From Nitrososphaerota archaeon (GTDB lineage Archaea; Thermoproteota; Nitrososphaeria; Conexivisphaerales; UBA164), in NCBI GenBank assembly GCA_009903795.1, contig WYER01000025.1, forward strand, positions 1 through 64,000: 64,000 bases of DNA. The letters are read 5' to 3'. The position numbers and the translations under genes are program-made. Positions 42,136-52,539 of this stretch are shown piece by piece (position 1 is the stretch's first letter; each line of letters begins with the position of its first letter). The notes under the pieces were generated by a model. That model ran no database searches. It was given only the letters and a program-made list of their open reading frames with translations, and was not told where the DNA came from.

Positions 42136-42253
42136 CCCGCGGTAGCTCAGCCTGGTAGAGCTTCCGGCTGTAGAGGCCTGCAGAGGCTGGCCTTATCAGC
42201 ATACCAGGCTCACAGATACCGGAGTGTCGCAGGTTCAAATCCTGCCCGCGGGA
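42136..42253 (+). tRNA. tRNA-Tyr(GTA) with an intron of about 44 nt (42174-42217) after position 37
   Basis: Acceptor CCCGCGG/CCGCGGG with C1-G72, D stem GCTC/GAGC, anticodon stem TCCGG/CCGGA, loop CTGTAG^A, T arm GCAGG TTCAAAT CCTGC, discriminator A; CCA not encoded. Confidence 0.93.
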
Positions 42254-43326
42254 TCATTAATGTTGATTAACACATTTCTTAATCAAAGTTAATCCTTCTG
42301 TTGGTTAAACTGAAGTTATAACAATAGCCTAAGTGGAATGGTACAACACATTTTACGTTGGAAACATGCTTAGAACATAGAACCCATAGAACCTTTTAAA
42401 ATGTCTAGCTGTCATGATTCTTAAGAAAAACTCAGAAATAATGAACGAAGTGGTTAAATTGTTTGTTGCTCGGCCTATATTACTTGAAACCTCTACTAAT
42501 TCAGAAGAAATCTATAAAGAGCTCTCTATCTTGAAAGTTTTTTATTTGAAGTTCGATAAATAAGTTACAAACTTCGCCCCTTCTAGTGTTAGATAAAAAC
42601 TTTTAATCTAAAAATACAATCTTGTTGTAAGATGCATTCCTCTGGTCAACTTAGCAGATAAGGAGCAGTAGTTGATTTCTCCTATAATACAAAAGGATTA
42701 CATCTACGAAGTTAAGTATATGAATAAATTGCAGTAAATAATTATGACAGGAGATATTCTACACAAAACAAAGAACGAACGGTATGCTTGTGAAGGTAGG
42801 CTTTGAAGAAACTGAAAATTGAAAGAAGAGCAAGCATATTATTTACGATAAAAAGAAAAACATTCAAGTCGAATTCTCGAGGGGAACAAAGTAACTTCAT
42901 TGAGTTAGGCATCAACGTTTTAGCAAACGTAGACACTGAGCTTGTAATAAAGCCTAAGAAAAATTCAAGCTAAAATGGGATCTAATACAAGGCAAGGTTT
43001 GCAGGTTAAAATTACATTTTCATAATTGAAAAAGGATTACATTGAATTCTTTACATTTTTTTATTAATATTAGAACGATCAAAAAATATTGGCCGAAGTG
43101 TATATTTACTTCATGGTGGATGCTTAATAGTTCAACAAACACGTTATATAAAAAAGAAAGAATACGAATACAATTATACATTATGTAACAAATGAGCTCT
43201 AAGAAAAACTGCTCATCAGCTCCAATACAAAGTAGGACTTTAGTTTCTTAAGTCCATAAGGTTAAACTATTGCCGGGCGCGTTAAAACAAAAGACATATT
43301 ATGCTAAAAATAACATTTAGATTGGT

Positions 43327-44712
43327 ATGGAAAGGCCTAACGTTATTCTGATCATTCTTGATACGCTCAGAAAAGATGGCCTTAGCTGTTACAACAATAA
43401 AGTCAGGACCCCCTTTTTTGAGAGCTTCTGTTCTGAAGCTCAGTTTTACAGAAACGCTATAGCTCCTTCTCCATGGACTGTGCCTTCATCTGTATCTTTT
43501 TTTACAGGGAAATACGCTTCAGACCATGGAGTTCATGAAGAACTTAAAGGAAATGTTTACCCCAACGTTTATGAGAAGCTTAAAAATTACAGTGGTGAGC
43601 TACTTGCAGAAAGGTTAAAGAAAAAAGGGTACAACACTTTAGGAATAACCTCCAACGACTGGATAGGCCCAGGAACAGGGTTTGACAGGGGGTTTAACGC
43701 ATATATGTACAACGCAGGCCCAGTTGACACACTAATTAATAAGATCGAAAAGGAGTTAAGGCCTGAAATAAGAAAGTACGGAAGTAGTTTTTACGAAATA
43801 GCTATGAACGCTATTAAAGGAAAAATCAACGGTTTTAGTTTTTTAAAAGATTATCTTTACTACAGAAAAATGAACAAAAACCTGGAAAACATGGGCTATC
43901 CTGAGAATAAAGATGGCGGAAACATAGTAAACATACTGAAGAACATTTCGCTCGAACAGCCTTTCTTACTTTTTCTTAACTTTATGGAAGCGCATGAGCC
44001 TTACAGAACGTTATACAGAAAAAGGAAAAAATACGCGAACGTAGGTTTACTTATCACTGCACTCTATCTTGAAGGTAAGCTGAACTCGGATCTGATTTCC
44101 GATACTTTAAAAGATTATTATAATGAGTCATTTCTCCTTGACAATTTTGTTTCAGAGATAATACAGTATATCAAGGAAGAAGGCGTTTTCGAGAATACGC
44201 TCTTTATAGTTACTTCAGACCACGGACAAGCGCTGTTTGAAAAGGGCTTCTTTGGGCACGGCATATTTCTTTACGATGAAATCATAGAAGTTCCACTTAT
44301 AATAAAATACCCTAAGAATTATAGACCAATCAAAGATGATGAGAAAAAATACTTTAACATCAAGGACCTCTTTGGCCTTATAGACGAAATTACTGATGGC
44401 GAAAATCCCGAAGATATGCAAAAAGATATTAGCTTCTCAGAATCCTTTGGGTCAAACGTACAGGTTTCTGCTCTTTCTGTGCTTAATGAAAGGCTTAAAA
44501 CCAAGCTTGAAGAGCTTGTAGCTCCAAGAAAAGCCGTATATAAAAAAGGTTACAAGTTAGTGGTAAACGGTATATCAGGCGATGTGGAGGAATTTAAAAA
44601 AGGCAAAATAAATAAAGATCCTAAGGATGAAAAAGAAATTTTTAACGAAATGCTTGACGAGCTTTACTTTTTTAAGGGAAAAGAAAAGTTTAAACTTCCT
44701 CAGAGATTATAA
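43327..44712 (+). CDS. Sulfatase/alkaline phosphatase superfamily protein
   Basis: NVILIILDTLRKDGLSCYNN, APSPWTVPSSVSFFTGKY, VTSDHGQALFEKGFFGHGI. Confidence 0.85.
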   Translation: MERPNVILIILDTLRKDGLSCYNNKVRTPFFESFCSEAQFYRNAIAPSPWTVPSSVSFFTGKYASDHGVHEELKGNVYPNVYEKLKNYSGELLAERLKKKGYNTLGITSNDWIGPGTGFDRGFNAYMYNAGPVDTLINKIEKELRPEIRKYGSSFYEIAMNAIKGKINGFSFLKDYLYYRKMNKNLENMGYPENKDGGNIVNILKNISLEQPFLLFLNFMEAHEPYRTLYRKRKKYANVGLLITALYLEGKLNSDLISDTLKDYYNESFLLDNFVSEIIQYIKEEGVFENTLFIVTSDHGQALFEKGFFGHGIFLYDEIIEVPLIIKYPKNYRPIKDDEKKYFNIKDLFGLIDEITDGENPEDMQKDISFSESFGSNVQVSALSVLNERLKTKLEELVAPRKAVYKKGYKLVVNGISGDVEEFKKGKINKDPKDEKEIFNEMLDELYFFKGKEKFKLPQRL

Positions 44713-44799
44713 AATCTTATAGTTCTTTATCAACTAAAAAGTGCAAAAGGTCCTTCTTATTTACACTATCCACGATGCCGTATTCAACATTTTTAAAAT

Positions 44800-45080
44800 T
44801 TGAACAGTTTGTGTACGTATGGGTAATAGGGCGGTAGCAAAGATCCAACTTCTTCTTTAGTAAGAAATAAGAGGTACGTGAACACACATAGGGAGGAGGT
44901 GGGAATACAGTAAGGGTTCCCCATGAGGTCTTCTTCGGCGTGTAAGTAAGTACTTCGAGACAGGAGCGTAAGGCTTCCGATGAACTTGTGAGGGAGTTGC
45001 ATAAAGCTGTGAAGCCAAAGCTCTACGCGTACGATAGGTATGCTATTGCGTACCTACATGCGCCTACGTAGAGCAAACCC
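44800..45080 (+). pseudogene. Possible relic transposase fragment (IS1-like)
   Basis: Broken plus-strand frames: HEVFFGV*VSTSRQERKASDELVRELHKAVKPKLYAYDRYAIAYLHAPT*. Confidence 0.35.
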
Positions 45081-45308
45081 TGATTTAGACGTGAACAACA
45101 GCTAATAGCCTATTACCATTTTCATTATTTTTTTAAGTTAGGGCCATCAGCATACTGAAATTTTTCACTTCAGTTATCGAGGTTTCCATATAACACTCGT
45201 AATCAGTGCCAATGATTTACAGAATAATTTTTATCCAGCTAAATAGGTGCATTTAACTTAAACCCATAACTTTAACATTATGCAAATAATAATATTGGCT
45301 TAATCAAT

Positions 45309-46190
45309 TCTGGAATCTGATAATTTGATGATAAACTGATTCAAATGGTCGCAAAAAGGGTACTATAAACGGTGCCATAACGCTAAAAATTATCCCGTTT
45401 ATTGTGGAATTTTTAGCATACTCGGGGCCTAAAGTTTCACTAAAAAGTCCTAAGGTTGTGTCCATTAATGTGGCCCCACCTACAGCTATCAGGTCTTCTG
45501 GATTTTTCCGAGCCTTAAAAAAAGGATGAGAATAAACGATAGCTCTTCTCTGAAAAGTTCACTAGAAAGGCAATTATGCTTGCACCTTGGTTCAAAATAC
45601 TTTGCGACGAGCTGTCCATCAAGTTGGTACAAGCCGAAAACTATGAAAAAGAAATGTTCAACGGTTTGAAAAATAGTATGTATATTATGAGGAAAGAGGC
45701 CAAAAATCCTACCAAAATTGCTGTTGAAACTGAAAACATCACGCCTTTCCATACTTTAAAAAAATGAATTAAGAGCAAGGATGTTTTCTATCTTTATTCC
45801 TTACAAGAAATATAAACAAAAAAAGCTCAATATCCAGGATTAAATCGGAGGGAACGCTAACTTTTATATAAAAACCGAGAAAATATCCCAGACTCAACGA
45901 AATAAGGTAAACTAATTCTCTAATGTCTACGTTTTTGCTTTTGATGAAGCGGAATCTCACCTTCCGGAAAAATCCTAATGCTATATGTAAACAGAACTGT
46001 AACTGAAGTGGCTATTAAAGATAAAAAAGGAATATTAAGAAGGTCTTCATGTAAACCTCTACTGCGTCCCAATAGTAAATCGTTAATTATAAGGATCATC
46101 ACAACTACTTTATTAACTGTTGCGTCAGGCATAAAAGCCTTTAAACGGCCAAGCGCTATAGCTAGCAGGTATACGGCAACAAGATAAAAA
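45309..46190 (-). pseudogene. Relic lysine exporter LysO (DUF340) family gene
   Basis: LVAVYLLAIALGRLKAFMPDATVNKVVVMILIIND; ELVYLISLSLGYFLGFYIKVSVPSDLILDIELFLFIFLV; YQLDGQLVAKYF...FREELSFILILFLRLGKIQ; then clean frame DLIAVGGATLMDTTLGLFSETLGPEYAKNSTINGIIFSVMAPFIVPFLRPF. Frameshifts between the blocks. Confidence 0.65.
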
Positions 46191-46260
46191 TAAAACTACA
46201 TAATCAATTTCCCATGAAATGATTTTAAAACTTTTATTGATGTAAAGTTAAAAGAATTTT

Positions 46261-47205
46261 ATGCAAAAGGTCTTGGTTTCATTCAGATTCTTTAATGAAT
46301 GGATAAAGTTTCTGAAAGATAATGGACTCGAAGTTAAAGCCTGGGACTCTCCTGTTCCTCCTTCAAAGATATGGATAAAAGAAAACATCAGTGATGCTGA
46401 CGGCTTGCTCTGCAGTCTTGTGAACAGGATAGATCGCGAAGTCATAGATGCGGCCAAAAAGCTTAAGGTCATAAGTACTTTCAGCGTTGGATATGATCAC
46501 ATAGATGTAAATTATGCTAAATCGAAGAAAATTAGGATAGGTTACACCCCCGAGGTCCTTACAGATGCTACAGCTGATCTGATATTTGGGTTGATCCTTG
46601 CTGTTGCCAGGAGAATAGTTGAAGGAGACAGGTTAATAAGATTTGGAAAATGGAACCAGCCTTGGACTCCTGATTTTATGCTTGGAACAGAAGTCAACGG
46701 TAAAGTTCTTGGGATAGTTGGAATGGGAAGGATAGGTAAAGCGCTCATAAAAAGGGCTAAAGGTTTTGGTATGAAAGTGATTTACAACAGCAGGACAAAA
46801 AAGGATGTTGACGCAGAATTCGTTGACCTTGACTATTTGGCTAAAGAATCAGATTTCGTCGTTCTCGCTGTGGACCTTAACCCAACAACATATCATATAG
46901 TAAACAAGGATTTTATTGAAAAAATGAAAAGGAGCGCTTTCCTGATAAACGCCTCAAGGGGTAAAGTTATAGATGAGACGGCTTTAACTGAAGCTTTAAA
47001 GTTAGGTAAAATAAGGGGGGCTGCTCTGGATGTTTTTGAAGAAGAACCAATAAGCTCTGACAATCCACTTATAAAGCTGGAAAACGTTGTGCTAACGCCT
47101 CACATTGGAAGCGCGACGTATGAAACAAGGCAGAAGATGGCTGAAGTTTCTGTTAAAAACTTATTAGCAGGAATAAAAGGAGAGCAAATGATCTACGAGC
47201 TTTAA
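46261..47205 (+). CDS. D-isomer-specific 2-hydroxyacid dehydrogenase (glyoxylate reductase/SerA-like)
   Basis: GKVLGIVGMGRIGKALIKRAKGFGMKV, NASRGKVIDETAL, ALDVFEEEP, LTPHIGSAT. Confidence 0.92.
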   Translation: MQKVLVSFRFFNEWIKFLKDNGLEVKAWDSPVPPSKIWIKENISDADGLLCSLVNRIDREVIDAAKKLKVISTFSVGYDHIDVNYAKSKKIRIGYTPEVLTDATADLIFGLILAVARRIVEGDRLIRFGKWNQPWTPDFMLGTEVNGKVLGIVGMGRIGKALIKRAKGFGMKVIYNSRTKKDVDAEFVDLDYLAKESDFVVLAVDLNPTTYHIVNKDFIEKMKRSAFLINASRGKVIDETALTEALKLGKIRGAALDVFEEEPISSDNPLIKLENVVLTPHIGSATYETRQKMAEVSVKNLLAGIKGEQMIYEL

Positions 47206-47447
47206 TCTTGCAGGGCTAAGAGGCTGAAGATCCTCTTTCGTGAGCTTTAGAGAGCCACTTACAATAAAGATTTTTTCATTTGAACTGCTAAAGGAATTTA
47301 TTTGCTTCCAAAACTAAAGAAAAATTCCAAGAACAGGGAGGAAAAAGCAAACGCTGCTCAGGAGAATCTTCCAGGGTTCTACTGCTTCTTTTTACGCATT
47401 AAACTAGAAAGGAGCATATACAAATTACTGAAGCTCAAAAAGACAAA

Positions 47448-47475
47448 AAGAGTCACCATATTTATGGTGACTCTT
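47448..47475. repeat. Perfect 13-bp inverted repeat with 2-nt spacer
   Basis: AAGAGTCACCATA-TT-TATGGTGACTCTT. Confidence 0.9.
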
Positions 47476-47840
47476 GCAAAAGGTATTTGGTGATCTATCA
47501 GATCTTATAGGGGAAACTTAAATGCCTTGAAGAGGAAGGCTAGCACTAATGTTAAGAATGTTTGTTAAGACTAATAGCTTATGGCTGTCCTGTGAGTTAA
47601 AAATGAACACGTCTAAAAAAGAGCTCACTTGCACTTGTTGCAACTCTACGTTAGACAAAAGCATAGCTTCAGTTTAGTTATTCTAAAGGATAGGCTTTCA
47701 CATGAAATTTAGGGAATACGCCTTTGCATGAAAACGCCTCTGCGATGTTGGAATACTTTGCAAAGAATTTCTCACGTAAGCTTAAGCTTATCGATGAACT
47801 GTTAAACGCAATTAATCTTAGGCCTGTTCGCAAGAGTTTA

Positions 47841-49043
47841 TCATTCCAACATAGTATATTTTATTTCGCCAATCTTTGTTGTCCTTATAAAAGTTCCATG
47901 TTTCAGCACTATACCTCTTAAAGAAGCATAAATAGCAAATGGCACAAAAACGAAGTACAGTATTTCAGAAAAAAGAGCATAAATGTAATTCAAACCAATC
48001 TTTGATGCAGAGGATGTCATCGTTACAATGCCCGAAAACATTATGAAAGCCGTAAAAAATAATATTATCGGCCTTAATTGTGGCTGATTAAAGTAAATAT
48101 ATCCTCCTGAGATCATCGATATTATGAGAGCAAAAGTTATGAAAGGCGTAAGCCCCGTCATTACTAGATCGACTTTATTCGCGAAAGGCAGGTTGCTCTG
48201 CATTATTTCATTAATATTTTTTAAAGTTGATCTTATCATTCCTTCATTCCACCTCACGTATTGATTTATAGAATCTTTGAGGTTAAATGGAACCTCACAC
48301 TTTACAGCTATGTCAGGAGCATAAGCTATCTTGTGACCGTCTTTGGCGAGCCTTAGGGTCAATTCCCAGTCCTCTCCTATATCTTCATTTAACCTATATT
48401 CTTTTAGAAGAGCTGTTTTTATGATAAAATTGCTGCCGGTTAAAGTAACGGGCAAACCTATATAAAATTTTGAAGGCTGTTCTATCAGCTGATAGTAGCT
48501 CTGAATTATTGAGTTCGCCTTTGCTATTTTGTTATATTCTGAATTGATCACGGGGAGCTGAACGCCCTGTACAGCATCGTATCCTTCCTGAATCCTTTCA
48601 ACAAGCCTTGTAAGCAGATCAACGGGGGCTATGCTGTCAGCATCTAACAGCACAGTATACTCAGAAGAGGGATCTGCATAGTTCAACGCATTATTTACTG
48701 CACCGGCTTTCCATCCTTTTCTGTTGTCCCTGTGAACAACCTTCAACCTGTGGTCTTTAAATTTTGAAATCTTTTCACGCGTGCCATCTGTTGAATCATC
48801 GGCAACTATAACTTCGAAATTTGGATAATCAAAGGATAGAACATTTTTTAAAACCCTTTCAATTGTATTTTCCTCGTTATAAGTTGGAATTATTACGGTA
48901 ACCTTTGGGGCCTTAACAGGCTTCAGGCCCTTAAACCTGTATTTTTTTAAAAACTGAATTATAGAAAAAGCATATGGTCTGATCGTGAAATACAATATAA
49001 AAGCTGTCGAAACAGCGTATAAAACAATGGCTGTTAAATTCAT
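47841..49043 (-). CDS. Family 2 glycosyltransferase, membrane-bound (cellulose/hyaluronan synthase-like)
   Basis: VTVIIPTYNEENTIERVLKNVL, ADDSTDGT, DADSIAP, EDWELTLRL, QYVRWNEGM (QxxRW-like). Start set at MNLTAIV because the ORF-track start at 49100 lies in IS sequence and a TATA-like TATATATTATT (minus) sits just upstream of 49043. Confidence 0.85.
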   Translation of the reverse strand: MNLTAIVLYAVSTAFILYFTIRPYAFSIIQFLKKYRFKGLKPVKAPKVTVIIPTYNEENTIERVLKNVLSFDYPNFEVIVADDSTDGTREKISKFKDHRLKVVHRDNRKGWKAGAVNNALNYADPSSEYTVLLDADSIAPVDLLTRLVERIQEGYDAVQGVQLPVINSEYNKIAKANSIIQSYYQLIEQPSKFYIGLPVTLTGSNFIIKTALLKEYRLNEDIGEDWELTLRLAKDGHKIAYAPDIAVKCEVPFNLKDSINQYVRWNEGMIRSTLKNINEIMQSNLPFANKVDLVMTGLTPFITFALIISMISGGYIYFNQPQLRPIILFFTAFIMFSGIVTMTSSASKIGLNYIYALFSEILYFVFVPFAIYASLRGIVLKHGTFIRTTKIGEIKYTMLE

Positions 49044-49083
49044 ACTATCAGTATTACTAAAATAATATATATACATTTGACTC

Positions 49084-49374
49084 TGACATCCTCCCCGCAT
49101 TAAAGGCGATTGTTACTTCAAGGCGGATCATGGGTTCGTGGTTTACCGCAATCATTTTCATGACTTCATAGCTAGTGGTTATCCACCCCGCTGCGTTCGT
49201 CCAGCGATAGACCACGGGCTGTGCCTTCAGCCACTTACCCTATCCTCATTGGACTCCAGAATATGTAGAGCCTTCTTGAAGTATTCCTTACGGGACACGC
49301 TTTAATACGCTTTACAATGTTTTAGTAATTTAAATTTTACCCCCAATAGAAGAGGCGAGGCTTTCTTTCGTTTT
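49084..49374 (-). mobile_element. MITE-like IS200/IS605 derivative (copy 3), about 291 bp
   Basis: Right end TGACATCCTCCCCGC at 49084; left end AAAACGAAAGAAAGCCTCGCCTCTTCTATTGG (minus) at 49374 flanked by TTTAT; same internal fusion as copy 4. Confidence 0.85.
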
Positions 49375-49428
49375 ATAAAAAGCTCAAAAATTTGCAAAAT
49401 CTATACCTTTAATAAAGCGAATGAGAAA

Positions 49429-49457
49429 CCTCGCCATTTATGGCGGGGAGGAGGTCA
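49429..49457 (+). mobile_element. Solo right-end fragment of the same element family (fifth end)
   Basis: CCTCGCCATTTATGGCGGGGAGGAGGTCA: hairpin followed by the family terminus, inverted relative to copy 3. Confidence 0.6.
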
Positions 49458-50143
49458 GATTAAATATCATGCGGCTCATTGTGAGCTATGGGGTCATCAT
49501 GTTTCAGACATCCCCAGAGATATTCATAGCCGCAATTTATTTTTGACATATTTTTGAATTTAAACTTTCTCATAAACAGGGTTTTGTCTATAAATTTCAA
49601 AATTTAATCGTTAAATAAGCTAATGCAATGCCTTTCCGTGATGCTTGTTTGCATTGCAGCAGATTAATTGTTGCAATGCTGCGCTTTTTATTTGCCTTTT
49701 TATGAGCCATGGCGTTAGCTAGCAACCATCTTTGTCTTTTATTAATATTATATGGTATACAGGATATTGCATTCCAAACTGCTGCTTACATACAGCTTCT
49801 AAAACCTTATTATAAAATATCTTGACCTTATATGAAAGATCAAGAACGTCCATATTAAGCAAAAGCATAACAATTTTCTGAATTCATCATACTTCTTCCA
49901 GCCCCTTGGCATTGACTTACCATGGCTTTTGCTCAACATAATCAGCCTCAACTTAAATAGGGCTAGCTAACATTAAGAAGATAGCATATAGCATTGTTTT
50001 AGCGGAGATTTGTATGTGAAAATTTATGATCAAAACCAAATAAATAATGTTTTCAACATAAAATTAAGAAAAATTACAATAAAGAACAAACTAATTTAAA
50101 ATTTTTATAACAATATAATTTAAATAAATCAAAAAATATATCT

Positions 50144-51442
50144 ATGGAAGAGATGAATATACTAGATCAAAAATTTGACGTAGCTGTAGTTGGAGCTGGT
50201 CCTGCAGGTTTAGCTGCTGCATACTATCTTGCCAAAAAGGGTTTCAAAACTGTTGTTCTAGAAAGAGGTAGAGAAATCGGATCCAAGAGCATTTATGGGG
50301 GCAGAATATACGCTGCGCCTCTTAAAGAGATTTACCCGAACTTTAACTCAATGCCTGTGCACAGATGGGTTAAAAAAGAAAGGATAAGCATAATGCCTGA
50401 TTATGAAAGCATGATATCCATAGATTACCAGGGGAAAGATGCAATAAGCTTTACCGCTTATTTAACTGAAGTTGTAAAATGGATGGGTATACAGGCAGAA
50501 ACAGCAGGCGCTACAATAATAACAGACGTCCCGGTCACGAATTTCTACAGAGAAAACAATAAAGTTGCTGGTGTTGTTTCAGGTGAAGACGTGTTAAGGT
50601 CAGACGTAGTTGTTGATGCTGAGGGAGTAAACAGACTTGTCCTCGAAGCATCCGGCATAGTAAAACCGTTAAAGCCAGAGCTTGTTGCTCTTGGAGTAAA
50701 AGAAGTTCTAAAAGGAGATAGCAAGCAGATAGAAGATGCCTTCGGCCTTTCTCAGGACGAAGGGCTAGCCTGGGTTTTTCTCGGCGCAGCTACCGCAAAC
50801 GTTCCGGGAGGGGCATTCCTTTACACGAACCGCGATTCTGTTAGCCTAGGTGTTGTTGTCCTTTTGGATAAAGCAATAGTGAACTTAAAGGATCATATAA
50901 GTCAACTTGTTGAATCTCTAAGAACGGCACCTGCTCTAAAAAATTATCTTAAGAATCTAAGGATTTCAGAATATTCCGCTCATCTGATACCTGAGGACGT
51001 ATGGTCTCTACGTCCTGAACGTCTTGTTTACGATGGACTATTGATAACAGGGGATGCCGCCGGTCTTCTTTTAAACGCAGGTTATACATACAGAGGTGTA
51101 GACTTCGCAGCGTACTCCGGTTACCTTGCGGGAAAGGCGATCGAAAGTGCGCACGCGCAGGGCGATTACGGTGCAGGCGCGCTTTCTTCTTATGAGAAAA
51201 TGCTAAAGGATAGCATAGTGATAAAGGAACTGAATAGGTTTAGAAAAGTTCACGAAATTATGAAAAACAATTTGCTATTTGAGAAATATCCTAAAATCAT
51301 GAGCGGTGTGATGAAGAGGATGTTCGAAAATTCTGATGGGCCTTCTAAAGCATGGGATGCGATAAATGAATCTTGCAAAGAAAATCAGTACTCAATGTTA
51401 AAACTTTTGATTAACGGTTACAAGATAGTGAGGGCGCTTTGA
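50144..51442 (+). CDS. fixC: FixC-type electron-transfer flavoprotein dehydrogenase
   Basis: VAVVGAGPAGLAAAYYLAKKGF, YGGRIYAAPL, GLLITGDAAGLLLNAGYTYRGVD. Confidence 0.92.
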   Translation: MEEMNILDQKFDVAVVGAGPAGLAAAYYLAKKGFKTVVLERGREIGSKSIYGGRIYAAPLKEIYPNFNSMPVHRWVKKERISIMPDYESMISIDYQGKDAISFTAYLTEVVKWMGIQAETAGATIITDVPVTNFYRENNKVAGVVSGEDVLRSDVVVDAEGVNRLVLEASGIVKPLKPELVALGVKEVLKGDSKQIEDAFGLSQDEGLAWVFLGAATANVPGGAFLYTNRDSVSLGVVVLLDKAIVNLKDHISQLVESLRTAPALKNYLKNLRISEYSAHLIPEDVWSLRPERLVYDGLLITGDAAGLLLNAGYTYRGVDFAAYSGYLAGKAIESAHAQGDYGAGALSSYEKMLKDSIVIKELNRFRKVHEIMKNNLLFEKYPKIMSGVMKRMFENSDGPSKAWDAINESCKENQYSMLKLLINGYKIVRAL

Positions 51443-51729
51443 GCTCGCCAGAAAGAAAATTAAGGTTAACAGACATAATCAACGTGAACATATGGGACGT
51501 GGACTCAAAACCTCACATAATTGTAAATTATGAAAAATGTAAGAACTGCCCAACAAAGGCATGCGTAAGGCTTTGCCCAACAGGTTGTTATACAGAAACT
51601 GAAAACGGCATACTCTTTAGCTATGAAGGCTGCGTAGAATGCGGTACTTGTAGAGTTGTATGTCCTATGGAAGCCATAACGTGGACATACCCCAAGAGTG
51701 GAAAAGGTATATTTTATCGTTTCAGCTAG
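51439..51729 (+). CDS. fixX: FixX-type ferredoxin-like protein
   Basis: CKNCPTKACVRLCPTGCYT, GCVECGTCRVVCPMEAITWTYPKSGKGIFYRFS. Confidence 0.93.
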   Translation: MSSPERKLRLTDIINVNIWDVDSKPHIIVNYEKCKNCPTKACVRLCPTGCYTETENGILFSYEGCVECGTCRVVCPMEAITWTYPKSGKGIFYRFS

Positions 51730-52539
51730 GTGATAAACATGGGATTAGATATAATTTTGTTGTTCAAGTACGTACCAAATACAACCACCGTTAACGTTGA
51801 CCCTAATACAGGTACGCTTATTAGAGAGGGTGTTCCAAGCGTTGTTAATCCTCATGATTTGGTTGCAGCTGAATTCGCTCTAAAACTAAAAGAAAAGTAT
51901 GGAGGTAAAATAATGGCCATGATAATGGCTCCTCCTTCAGCAACCAAGGGAATAGAATATCTAGTTGGAATGGGAATTGACGAAGGCATACTTCTGACTG
52001 ATAGAGTATATGGTGGAGCTGACACTCTTGCAACATCGTATGTATTATCACAAGCGATAAAAAAGGTTGTAAGTCATTATGATCTTATAGTTGCTGGGCA
52101 GGAAACTCTAGATTCTTCTACAGCGCACATAGGGGCGCAGGTTTCTTCATGGCTAGGTATACCGTATGTTTATTATGTCACAGAAGCTGAAATTCAGGAT
52201 GGGCACATGATAGTTACAAGGCAGCTCGAGACATACATCGAAAAATACAAGGTAAAGCTTCCGGCTCTAATATCTGTGCTCATGCATTCTTTACAGCCTC
52301 GTGACGTTACTTTAAAAAACAAGATAAAGGCTGTAAAAGAAAAACCAATAAAGGTTTATACAAATAACGAGCTTCAGCTTAACCCGCTTTGTACTGGATT
52401 AAAAGGATCACCTACGATAGTGGCAAAAACAGAGTTCATAGGCAAAATACCAAGAAAGATGCAAATAATGCAGGGCAAACCTCCTGAAGAGATGGTTTCT
52501 TGGTTGATTTCAAAGTTAAAAGAGGAGAAGGTGATATAG
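51730..52539 (+). CDS. fixA: Electron transfer flavoprotein beta subunit (FixA/EtfB)
   Basis: VVNPHDLVAAEFALKLKEKYGGK, AGQETLDSSTAHIGAQVSSWLGIP; in fixCXAB order. Confidence 0.92.
   Translation: MINMGLDIILLFKYVPNTTTVNVDPNTGTLIREGVPSVVNPHDLVAAEFALKLKEKYGGKIMAMIMAPPSATKGIEYLVGMGIDEGILLTDRVYGGADTLATSYVLSQAIKKVVSHYDLIVAGQETLDSSTAHIGAQVSSWLGIPYVYYVTEAEIQDGHMIVTRQLETYIEKYKVKLPALISVLMHSLQPRDVTLKNKIKAVKEKPIKVYTNNELQLNPLCTGLKGSPTIVAKTEFIGKIPRKMQIMQGKPPEEMVSWLISKLKEEKVI

Noticed and set aside
45978-46187. 69-aa plus-strand ORF
   Set aside because: Antisense to the LysO-like relic.
47600-47760. Zinc-ribbon-like fragment KELTCTCCNSTLDKS
   Set aside because: Possible transposase remnant but no supporting neighbouring blocks.
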